DNA of 64,000 bases, from NCBI RefSeq assembly GCF_005405105.1, contig NZ_BJDK01000005.1:62001-126000 (forward strand), in the 5' to 3' direction. The notes below the pieces were generated by a model, which ran no database searches, had not been told where the DNA came from, and saw only the letters and a list, made by a program, of their open reading frames with translations. Below, in pieces: positions 57,114 through 64,000 of this stretch (positions are counted from its first letter, which is position 1; the number at the start of each line of letters is the position of its first letter). Origin of the DNA: Lactiplantibacillus dongliensis (GTDB lineage: Bacteria; Bacillota; Bacilli; Lactobacillales; Lactobacillaceae). The translations under genes were made by a program, and so were the position numbers.

Positions 57114-57926
57114 ATGCTTAATGTTATTGATATTCAGAATAAAATCAGAGCTTTTGAAAGTACAATTAATTCGAATTTGACCGAGGAAAATATGAATCGA
57201 AAATTATTACAACTTTGTGAAGGGATAGGGATACCTGAGAGCGGTGTAACTTGGGACAAAACTAACAGGTTATATAGGGCCAGAATCCTTGGTTCCACCG
57301 ATTTAAACGAATTAAAAAAATGGAAGCAAGGTGACTTTTGGGGTGTACCCAAAGAGAAAATATCGAGTTATGGTCGATTAAACGGTCCACATGAATCAAT
57401 TTTTTACTTAAGTAATGAACCAAAGCAAACATTGAAAGAAGTTAGATTTGAACAATTTAGAAACTTTCCAATAGTAATTTCGTGTTTTCGAATCAAGTGT
57501 AGCTTTAATAGTGTGCATATCGGTGGAGCAGCTATCACTGATTCGCCGGGAGAAAATCCAATTATTCCGATAGTGCAGAACCTTTATACTGACTTTTTTA
57601 GAAACCAGTTTTCCAAACCTGTTGGGAAGGGAACAGAATACTTATATTTATTATCGAATGCTATAGCTAAGGATTTTTATGATCTTCCTTATGAGATATC
57701 TAAAGCATGGACCTATTCTGCTATTGAAAACCATAATGCATTTAATGTAGCTTTTAGATCAGAGGTTGCTTCAGATTTTTTGAAATTTGGTGGAGCAATA
57801 GTGGCGAAGGTAACGGGCAATAACCAATTGGAAATTCCTATATGTTTTGATGCTAATTATCAAATCTGTTTGCCAAATAGATCCTGGATACAGGAGAATT
57901 TCAATTTGAACTACCAAGCAAAATAA
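57114..57926 (+). CDS. RES-domain protein, putative NAD-degrading toxin-like enzyme
   Basis: This 270-residue protein is notably AT-rich against its surroundings. It carries a RES-like region: LYRAR (R55), GRLNGPHESIFYLSNEP (87-103) and KEVRF with Glu109, giving the R...Y...E pattern of NAD+-consuming RES toxins. A usual Xre-type antitoxin gene is not adjacent on either side. ATG 57114 is favoured behind GGATGGAAG; an upstream frame reaches 57042. It sits in a region of low-GC DNA near the CRISPR array, consistent with horizontal acquisition. RES assignment is motif-based and tentative. Confidence 0.5.
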   Translation: MLNVIDIQNKIRAFESTINSNLTEENMNRKLLQLCEGIGIPESGVTWDKTNRLYRARILGSTDLNELKKWKQGDFWGVPKEKISSYGRLNGPHESIFYLSNEPKQTLKEVRFEQFRNFPIVISCFRIKCSFNSVHIGGAAITDSPGENPIIPIVQNLYTDFFRNQFSKPVGKGTEYLYLLSNAIAKDFYDLPYEISKAWTYSAIENHNAFNVAFRSEVASDFLKFGGAIVAKVTGNNQLEIPICFDANYQICLPNRSWIQENFNLNYQAK

Positions 57927-58269
57927 CAATTTAGATAGAAATTAATGTTGCTTAAGACGTGTACAAATTATTTGAAAACTTGTGTTGCCAAATGGATATT
58001 TGTAGTTTGTTTAAAATAATATCCGTATAAGTGGAACTTGCATTGCATATGAAGTCATGCTTATCTCGCGGACGGATTCGACGAACAAAATCTTGTTTAT
58101 GGTTTTATATGTGACATGTCCAACGCCTTTTGTTAGCAAACCACCCAAAAGAACCCCATAAACTGTATTGTCAATGTAACAACTCTACAATATAAGTAAC
58201 ACAAAATCTTGCGTTCGACCGGGCAAAGCCGTATAGTTAAACGCGTTATTAAATACGGGGGGATGAAGC
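57927..58269. other. Gene-free AT-rich interval
   Basis: No gene, repeat family or clear terminator is seen in these 343 bp. It ends with GGGGGGATGAAGC, the ribosome site of the serine hydrolase gene. Confidence 0.6.
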
Positions 58270-59853
58270 ATGACCATTAAAAAAGTAGGATTAATTAGTT
58301 TGCTCGGTTTAGCGAGTTTCGGTGGCGCATTATTGTTGGGGATGCCAACGAGTTCGGCAACGACGCGGCCAGTTTACGTGCAGTTACAGCCTTATCAAGG
58401 TCGGTTGGCCGTTTATAAGCAATTGCCGACGTCGACCAGCTCACTACAAAATGGAACCGATGTACCAGCCTCTAACCAGCAGGTCTATCGCGGCACCACG
58501 ACTGGTAAATACTTAACGTTTAACTATTTACGCATACAGACACTGGCTGGCCAGTCGCTTGGCTGGGTTAATCGGCAAGATATGAAGACACTGACACATG
58601 TCACTAAAGCCGGGTTATTAACCCAATATAAAGTTAAAAAAGTGACGGGTCAATTGACGACTGCTAGTGCTAAGAAAGTAACAGTCACAGTTCAAGGCCC
58701 CACAGCAACCGCTACTAAGTTAACCACTAAAAAAGTGACGGCTAAAACGTTAACGGGTAAGGCTTATCAGGTTGTAAAGCAGAGTAACACCGACTTTGGC
58801 CGTTATTATCAACTACAAAAGAATCATAAAAATTATGGTTGGGTGCGCTCAACTGGTTTTAAAGTGACCGCTGCTAAGCCGACTGCAACGAAACCTGCGG
58901 CGATCTCGAAGACGGCACTCAAACAAATCGATGCGTTGGTCGCGGCTAACCATTTGCAGGGGACGTTACTTTTAGCAACGAAGCAGAGTACCAAGCCAAC
59001 AATTAAAGCGTACGGTGACGCGAATACAGCCACTCAGATGAAGAATAGTGCGAACACCGTTTACCCGATTGCGTCGTTACAAAAGGCCATGACGGGGACG
59101 ATGATCGAACAGTTAATTCAAGCGGGTGAATTGAGCCTGCAGACGCCGATCAGTCGGTATTATCCGAAGTTGAAGGGCGCTAAGACGATTACGATTCAGC
59201 AATTATTAACGCATACGTCGGGGATTACGATGGCGGAGACGCATCCGAAAAAGACGTTGGGAGAAGCCGCGGCGGTCACTTGGACACTGAAGCACTTAGT
59301 TGCAACGCGGCAACACACCTGGCATTATACGAGCGCTAACTATACGCTACTGGCGGGAATTATTCGGCAAGTGACAGGGCAATCCTATGCGAAAAACTTG
59401 CAGCAACGGATCTTAACACCAGCCAAGTTGACGCAGACGTTTAACTGGTATAAATTGCCAAAGACAACCGCGACGCCTTATACCTATACCGTAGCGGACT
59501 ACGGGAAAGCGTATCAGATTTCGAAGCCATTATTGTCCAGTGAGCTGGGTGCCGGCAATATTGCGATGACGGTGGGAGATTATGCCAAGTTTGTCACGGC
59601 GTTTAATAGCGGTAAGTTATTAAACGTTGCGGGGCATCAGAACTTGACTAGTCAACCGGTGAAGACGTATGCCGGAGGTTTTTATTACAGTGCGGCAGGG
59701 ACGCAGCATGCGACGGGCTACGATAATCATATTAGTAATTTTTATACCCGGACGAAAAACGGCCAAGTGACCGTGATTGGGTTCTGGAATCAAGCGGATC
59801 ACGTGGCGGCCAAGCCGGTGATGAAGCAGATTGAAACTATCTTAAAGAAGTAA
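58270..59853 (+). CDS. Secreted serine hydrolase (beta-lactamase/PBP-like) with N-terminal SH3-like repeats
   Basis: The 527-residue pre-protein has a Sec signal peptide (about 1-31), two GW-like modules (ending GWVNRQDM near 103 and YGWVRSTGF near 201), a linker, and a class C beta-lactamase-type domain (about 215-527). Catalytic SxxK appears as ASLQK (near 274), and the second box as HYTSANYTLLAG. Such enzymes are usually DD-peptidases or esterases. Attachment to the wall is expected through the GW-like modules. ATG 58270 follows GGGGGGATGAAGC. Confidence 0.82.
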   Translation: MTIKKVGLISLLGLASFGGALLLGMPTSSATTRPVYVQLQPYQGRLAVYKQLPTSTSSLQNGTDVPASNQQVYRGTTTGKYLTFNYLRIQTLAGQSLGWVNRQDMKTLTHVTKAGLLTQYKVKKVTGQLTTASAKKVTVTVQGPTATATKLTTKKVTAKTLTGKAYQVVKQSNTDFGRYYQLQKNHKNYGWVRSTGFKVTAAKPTATKPAAISKTALKQIDALVAANHLQGTLLLATKQSTKPTIKAYGDANTATQMKNSANTVYPIASLQKAMTGTMIEQLIQAGELSLQTPISRYYPKLKGAKTITIQQLLTHTSGITMAETHPKKTLGEAAAVTWTLKHLVATRQHTWHYTSANYTLLAGIIRQVTGQSYAKNLQQRILTPAKLTQTFNWYKLPKTTATPYTYTVADYGKAYQISKPLLSSELGAGNIAMTVGDYAKFVTAFNSGKLLNVAGHQNLTSQPVKTYAGGFYYSAAGTQHATGYDNHISNFYTRTKNGQVTVIGFWNQADHVAAKPVMKQIETILKK

Positions 59854-59860
59854 ATACTGG

Positions 59861-59895
59861 CATCGTTCACTAGTTTAGGTGAGCGATGTTTTTTT
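59861..59895 (+). terminator. Terminator of the serine hydrolase gene
   Basis: CATCGTTCAC pairs with GTGAGCGATG (10 bp), followed by T7. Confidence 0.85.
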
Positions 59896-60156
59896 AGTAC
59901 ACTTTTGGAGGCTTAATCAACTAATATTTGCTGAGTAATATATAGTTTTATCCGATATTTAGTATATTGCGTATTGAGCTAGTGAAGGATAATTAAAACA
60001 TACTTTATCTTTTTGAATCTTTAGTATATGATGTTGTATTGAATGATGTAGTGTTTAGTTGTTACAGGATTTTAATGTCGTTATCATACATAATGTGCTA
60101 GTATAAATTAAGTTAGTGTTAAAAGTGAGCATAATGTGTTATTTTTGGAGGTTCGT
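59896..60156. other. AT-rich promoter interval ahead of the polysaccharide region
   Basis: Several TA-rich -10-like boxes are visible (for example TATAGT at about 59940 and TATAAA near 60104) but no single promoter stands out. A GGAGG ribosome site (60147-60151) precedes the ATG at 60157. Confidence 0.45.
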
Positions 60157-60824
60157 ATGTTGTATCAAGAAAAGAGCGAAATGCTCCCAATGGTAAATTC
60201 AATTAAACTTAAGCGCAAATTAGTTTTTTTGCAGTTAAGCGTCTTTTTGACATCGTTGCGAGTCTTTGCGGCATGATCATATTGAGCCCGCTACTATTAA
60301 TCATTGCGATTTGTATCAAGGTAAATGATCCTCAAGGCGGCGTGATTTATTCACAGGTGCGTCTGGGAAAAAATAAAAAGAAGTTTCGGATGTATAAATT
60401 TCGTTCTATGTATATCGATGCGGATGAACGTCTAAAAGATTTGCTAAAATACAATGAAGTTGACGGCGCCATGTTTAAGATCAAAGATGATCCGCGTGTC
60501 ACCTCGGTTGGTCGAGTTATTCGAAAGTATAGCATTGATGAATTACCCCAACTTTGGAATGTGTTTAAAGGTGATATGTCATTAGTTGGACCACGTCCAC
60601 CATTGGAACGTGAAGTCGAACAGTATTCTGATTATGATTTGCAGCGTTTATTGGTTAAGCCTGGTTGTACGGGTTTATGGCAGGTTGGTGATCGAAACGC
60701 GGTTGGTTTTGATGATATGGTACAATTAGATATTAAGTATATCCGACATATCAGTGTGCTACAGGATTTATCTATTATGGTACGTACCGTCTATATTATG
60801 ATTGTGCCTAATACAGCTTCATAA
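60157..60824 (+). CDS. Priming sugar transferase (undecaprenyl-phosphate type), interrupted at a T7 tract
   Basis: From ATG 60157 (GGAGG 5 bases upstream) the frame reads MLYQEKSEMLPM to KLKRKLVF, then leaves frame at TTTTTTT (60224-60230). The bacterial sugar transferase continues one frame back: FAVKRLFDIVASLCGM, then QVRLGKNKKKFRMYKFRSM, DELPQLWNVFKGDMSLVGPRP and CTGLWQVGDRN. With an eighth T, or a -1 shift on T TTT TTG, a full 222-residue PF02397 priming transferase results. It would load the first sugar phosphate on undecaprenyl phosphate for polysaccharide synthesis. The frame from 60273 alone lacks the membrane-entry segment. Confidence 0.75.
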
Positions 60825-60841
60825 ATTTGATCATCAAACAA

Positions 60842-62680
60842 ATGAGTCTGGGACAAAACTCCCAGCTCACATCAAAAAAGGTAGTTCTGAGAAATCATTT
60901 GATTTCTCAGAACTACCTTTTTAAGCTTATGTATACACAGAGATGACGATCCCTGCTATTCTTAAGGCGCTGAACCCAAAAAGAAAAGAGATCGTTAGCT
61001 CCATGCAAATGAATTATACCAGTAATCAAACCACTTTAAAACTCAATCTAGTTTGGCAACCTCAATCAACTCACGTTGCTTGGGCCATCAACGCTATCGT
61101 TAATGATATTCCAACTCACATTATTAAGACTAATTTAGCGGCAACTGGACGCCCATCATATCCGCCACAGTTGCTATTAAAACTTTTCTTGTTTGGTTAT
61201 TTACGGCGTACTTTTTCAGGTCGTAAAATCGTTCAAATGGCTAATGAAAACCTTGTGATGCGTTGATTTATTGGTAATCGTTGTCCCATCCCAAGCTATC
61301 GAACCCTCAACCGTTTTCGGAGTAATCCTAAAACTAAATTGCTAATCGCGGGATTATTCAAGGCTTTTCGTGATTACCTAACCATGCTCGGTCTCTTTGA
61401 TGAATCGGCATTATTTATTGATGGAACCAAAATCTTAGCTGATGCCAATAAATATAGTTTCGTTTGGCGTAAAGCTGTTGAAAAGGCTGAACCTAGACTC
61501 GATGGTAAAACCGCGCGGCTTTACCATGAATTAGTTGACTATCAAGTTGATGTGCCACAGTTGTCACCTGAAAAACAAGCAATTACTGCCAAAGAGTTGG
61601 TTAAACTGACGACCGCTTTGACTATAACTATCAATGATTTGAATAAGCAGATTGAACAGGAAAAGCCTAAACGTGGCGGTTCAGCTCTCAAACGCCGCCG
61701 TCGTAAATTAAAACACTTTCTCCATCAACTAACGACTGACTATTTGCCACGCAAGCAAAAATATGAGTTCGATAATGCAACTTTCGGCGACCGCAATAGT
61801 TTTTCAAAAACTGATTTGGACGCTACTTTTATGCGTATGAAAGAAGATCCTATGCTGAATGGACAACTAAAACCAGGCTATAACTTGCAAGTCGCCAGTC
61901 AAAATCAATTTGCACTTTATTATCAGTTATTCCAACGTCCAACTGATACTCGAACCCTGATTCCATTCGTAACCCATATCTTTAAACAAACACCTAACGC
62001 CGTTCACTGGATAGTTGCTGACGCTGGTTATGGGAGTGAAGCCAATTATCAAAAACTTACTGATGATTTCCAAGTCCACTATTTGATTCCTTATGGCATG
62101 TATGAAAAAGAACAAACTCGTGCCTACCACCAAGACCGCCGTAAAGTTGCTAACTGGCATTATGATGAAGTAAATGACAAATACACAGATCTGGATGGTA
62201 TTACTTTTGCTTTTCACAATTACAGTACACGTCATGATCGCTATGGCTATGAGAAACAGTTCAAGATCTATCGTACTGTCCAATACTTTGAGAATCCTAG
62301 ACGAGAAGCGCTTGCTACGACGAAGAAAGGCAATCGCCGCCAGATAGGTGTTAATTATAATTGATTATATTTTAAGAACAGGGCTAAAGAACAACTGACC
62401 AGTAAAATCGGTCATGATTTGTATGCTCGACGCAAGATTGAAATTGAACCAATCTTCGCTGACCTGAAGACTTACTTGAAATTCAAACGCTTTTCGGTGC
62501 GTGGTCTAACAGCCACCAACAATGAGATGGGAATAGCTTTAATGGCTGAAAATCTATCAAAATTATCTAAAATCGTTAAGCAACCAGACCTAAGGTCAAA
62601 GAAAAGTGGTGTCAATCGCCACAGACCGGCAATTGACACCACTTACTTATTTAGGTTCTAGAGTTTTGTCCCAGACTCAT
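60842..62680 (+). mobile_element. IS1182-family insertion sequence
   Basis: The 1839-bp element has perfect 20-bp inverted ends (ATGAGTCTGGGACAAAACTC left, GAGTTTTGTCCCAGACTCAT right). A long terminator-like hairpin lies inside the left end (AAAAAAGGTAGTTCTGAGAA ... 60874-60922), which would shield the transposase from outside transcription. A smaller stem (AGTGGTGTCAAT... 62605-62643) is near the right end. No convincing target duplication is visible. It separates the priming transferase from wecB. Confidence 0.9.
60943..62661 (+). pseudogene. IS1182-type transposase with two in-frame TGA codons
   Basis: One reading frame (all in the same phase) spans the gene but is cut by TGA at 61264-61266 and 62362-62364. 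Sequence on both sides is well conserved: LVMR then [TGA] FIGNRCPIPSYRTLNRFR, and GVNYN then [TGA] LYFKNRAKEQL. Both sites are where a Trp (TGG) is plausible, so each could be a TGG to TGA change. The DDE transposase parts include LFIDGTKILADANKYSFVW and VADAGYGSE. The likely natural start is ATG 61003 (MQMNYTSNQTTLKL). Presumably inactive. Confidence 0.8.
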
Positions 62681-62718
62681 ATTTTTGTCTTACATTCAGT
62701 CTGCTTAAGCATTAGGAC

Positions 62719-62727
62719 TGGTATAAT
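62719..62727 (+). promoter_or_regulatory. Extended -10 promoter of wecB
   Basis: TGGTATAAT (62719-62727), an extended -10 just outside the IS end and 38 bp upstream of the ATG. Confidence 0.55.
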
Positions 62728-62764
62728 TGAAGGTATTGAAATGGGTGAAAGGAATTCAAATACT

Positions 62765-63886
62765 ATGACAAAAAAGATTAAAGTGATGACAATTTTTGGT
62801 ACACGGCCGGAAGCTATTAAAATGGCACCAATTGTCTTACAGTTACACAAACAGTCAGACAAATTTATACCGATTACAGTGGTAACGGCTCAACATCGTG
62901 AAATGTTAGATCAGGTACTAGACATCTTTCATATTAAGCCGGATTATGATTTGAATATTATGCGACCTAATCAAACGTTAGCTGGGATTACTAGTCGAGT
63001 TTTAAATAAACTAGATGCTATTTTAGATGAAGTTCAACCGGACATTATTTTAGTCCATGGTGATACCACAACGACTTTCGCAGCAAGTGTTAGTGCGTTT
63101 TATCATCAGATTCCAGTTGGTCACGTGGAAGCAGGATTACGGACTTGGAATAAGTATTCACCATACCCGGAGGAAATGAATCGTCAGTTAACCGATGTTT
63201 TAGCTGATATGTATTTTGCCCCGACTAAATTAAGTGAAAATAATTTGTTAAAAGAAAATCATGTTGCTGAAAACATTATAGTAACGGGGAACACCGCGAT
63301 TGATGCCTTGAAGCAGACAGTTAATAGTGACTATCATCATGCGGCACTTGATTTAGTGAAACCAGGTCATCGAATGATTTTACTGACGATGCATCGACGG
63401 GAGAATCAAGGAATTCCGATGGTAGCTGTCTTTTCAGCAATCAAAAAGGTTGTCTTAAGTCATAAGGATGTTGAAGTAGTCTATCCAGTACACCTAAGTC
63501 CCACGGTTCAGAAGATTGCTAATGATGTTTTAGGTGACGTTGATCGTATTCACTTGATTGATCCACTAGACGTAGTGGACTTCCATAATATGTCAGCACG
63601 TAGTTATTTCATTATGACAGATTCAGGTGGCGTTCAAGAGGAAGCCCCATCGCTGAATAAGCCTGTGTTAGTATTACGTGATACGACTGAGCGACCAGAA
63701 GGTGTAACCGCTGGAACCTTAAAGTTAGTTGGTACTGATGGTAGTAAAGTTCAAAAAGCCATGGAAACGTTATTGGATGATCAAAATGAGTATGATGCGA
63801 TGGCTAATGCGAAGAATCCGTATGGTGATGGGCATGCAGCTGAATATATTTTGAATGCGGTTGATAAAAAATTAAATAAACAGTAG
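62765..63886 (+). CDS. wecB: UDP-N-acetylglucosamine 2-epimerase (non-hydrolysing)
   Basis: The 373-residue protein (usual length) has TIFGTRPEAIKMAPIV near the N-terminus, VHGDTTTTFAAS, GHVEAGLRTW, PEEMNRQLTD and the C-terminal TDSGGVQEEAPSL. It interconverts UDP-GlcNAc and UDP-ManNAc for wall teichoic or capsular polysaccharide. ATG 62765 is selected because GAAAGGAA lies 10 bases upstream; a longer frame reaches into the IS element and is not meaningful. It is downstream of the disrupted priming transferase, so the region probably belongs to an exopolysaccharide cluster continuing past the window. Confidence 0.92.
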   Translation: MTKKIKVMTIFGTRPEAIKMAPIVLQLHKQSDKFIPITVVTAQHREMLDQVLDIFHIKPDYDLNIMRPNQTLAGITSRVLNKLDAILDEVQPDIILVHGDTTTTFAASVSAFYHQIPVGHVEAGLRTWNKYSPYPEEMNRQLTDVLADMYFAPTKLSENNLLKENHVAENIIVTGNTAIDALKQTVNSDYHHAALDLVKPGHRMILLTMHRRENQGIPMVAVFSAIKKVVLSHKDVEVVYPVHLSPTVQKIANDVLGDVDRIHLIDPLDVVDFHNMSARSYFIMTDSGGVQEEAPSLNKPVLVLRDTTERPEGVTAGTLKLVGTDGSKVQKAMETLLDDQNEYDAMANAKNPYGDGHAAEYILNAVDKKLNKQ

Positions 63887-63961
63887 ATATTTATTTTCAA
63901 TACTAGTATTATTAGAGTGACATGTGTACAATGACATACTGCCATAGCCTGGGTAGTAAAG

Positions 63962-63999
63962 GGGATTTTTAAGCTTGGTATTTTAAGCTTGAAAGTCCC
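63962..63999 (+). other. 15-bp stem-loop at the window end
   Basis: GGGATTTTTAAGCTT (63962-63976) pairs with AAGCTTGAAAGTCCC (63985-63999), with two G-T pairs, around loop GGTATTTT. It may be the end of a terminator or an upstream element of the next gene, which lies outside the window. Confidence 0.45.
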
Positions 64000-64000
64000 T

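Noticed and set aside
60842-62680. Target-site duplication for the IS1182 element
   Set aside because: No matching direct repeats could be found at the two junctions.
62606-62764. Long N-terminal extension of wecB reaching into the IS element
   Set aside because: The extension is IS-derived, and GAAAGGAA upstream of 62765 gives the natural start.

Overview
The window reads as a chromosomal segment of a Lactiplantibacillus (L. plantarum-group) lactic acid bacterium. The basis is the gene content and order: cydCD and a menaquinone pair, the pcrA-ligA-camS-gatCAB-dgkB-rlmD housekeeping block, lactobacillus-restricted families (DUF4811, DUF4828, HAAS/DUF4097), KxYKxGKxW-free secreted proteins with short SH3-like domains, and gdhA just ahead of an exopolysaccharide region. 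The species name is inferred from recalled synteny and was not checked against a database.

Layout. (1) 1-7.6 kb, respiration: the end of cydC, cydD, a quinol-dependent nitric oxide reductase (reverse strand), a long-chain polyprenyl diphosphate synthase and divergent menA. Together these supply menaquinone and cytochrome bd and give the cell a route to consume NO. (2) 7.6-8.5 kb: a compact multi-hairpin RNA with its own terminator, followed by a frameshifted nuclease-like gene. (3) 8.5-25 kb, core metabolism and information processing: oxidoreductase, GH73 hydrolase, xpt, an ATP-grasp PurK-like protein, pcrA, ligA, camS, gatCAB, dgkB and rlmD. (4) 25-33.5 kb, transport and regulation: an MFS exporter behind an attenuator-like leader, an aldehyde dehydrogenase with cre-like sites, an efflux operon with divergent TetR, and a PadR/HAAS-DUF4097 envelope-stress-like pair. 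(5) 34-49.7 kb, accessory and mixed genes: a secreted matrixin protease, an ApeA-like HEPN protein, gluconokinase, RpiR, a GH25 fold without its catalytic acids, a DEAD helicase, tRNA-Arg(CCU), and an XRE/ImmA-IrrE/PIN three-gene operon. (6) 49.7-60 kb: several secreted proteins, an isolated type I-E-like CRISPR array of 16 repeats with no cas genes in view, gdhA, an AT-rich RES-domain gene and a secreted serine hydrolase. (7) 60-64 kb, start of a polysaccharide region: a priming sugar transferase broken at a T7 tract, an IS1182-type element with two in-frame TGA codons, and wecB.

Two dispersed intergenic repeat families run through the window. Family A (about 350-400 bp when complete) has terminal inverted repeats starting CGCTTGGTGCTAGTTG. 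One copy is flanked by a perfect 9-bp direct repeat, so it behaves like a non-autonomous transposable element (MITE). Family B (about 115 nt, three copies) has a conserved hairpin core and an outer stem whose two arms change together between copies, which points to selection on a fold.

The most promising places for new biology are the 7.6-kb structured RNA beside the broken nuclease-like gene, the family B RNA-like repeats, the XRE-ImmA-PIN operon with a palindrome over its promoter, the ApeA-like HEPN gene, and the slippage site in the priming glycosyltransferase. All functional names rest on reading motifs by eye; no searches or folding programs were run.
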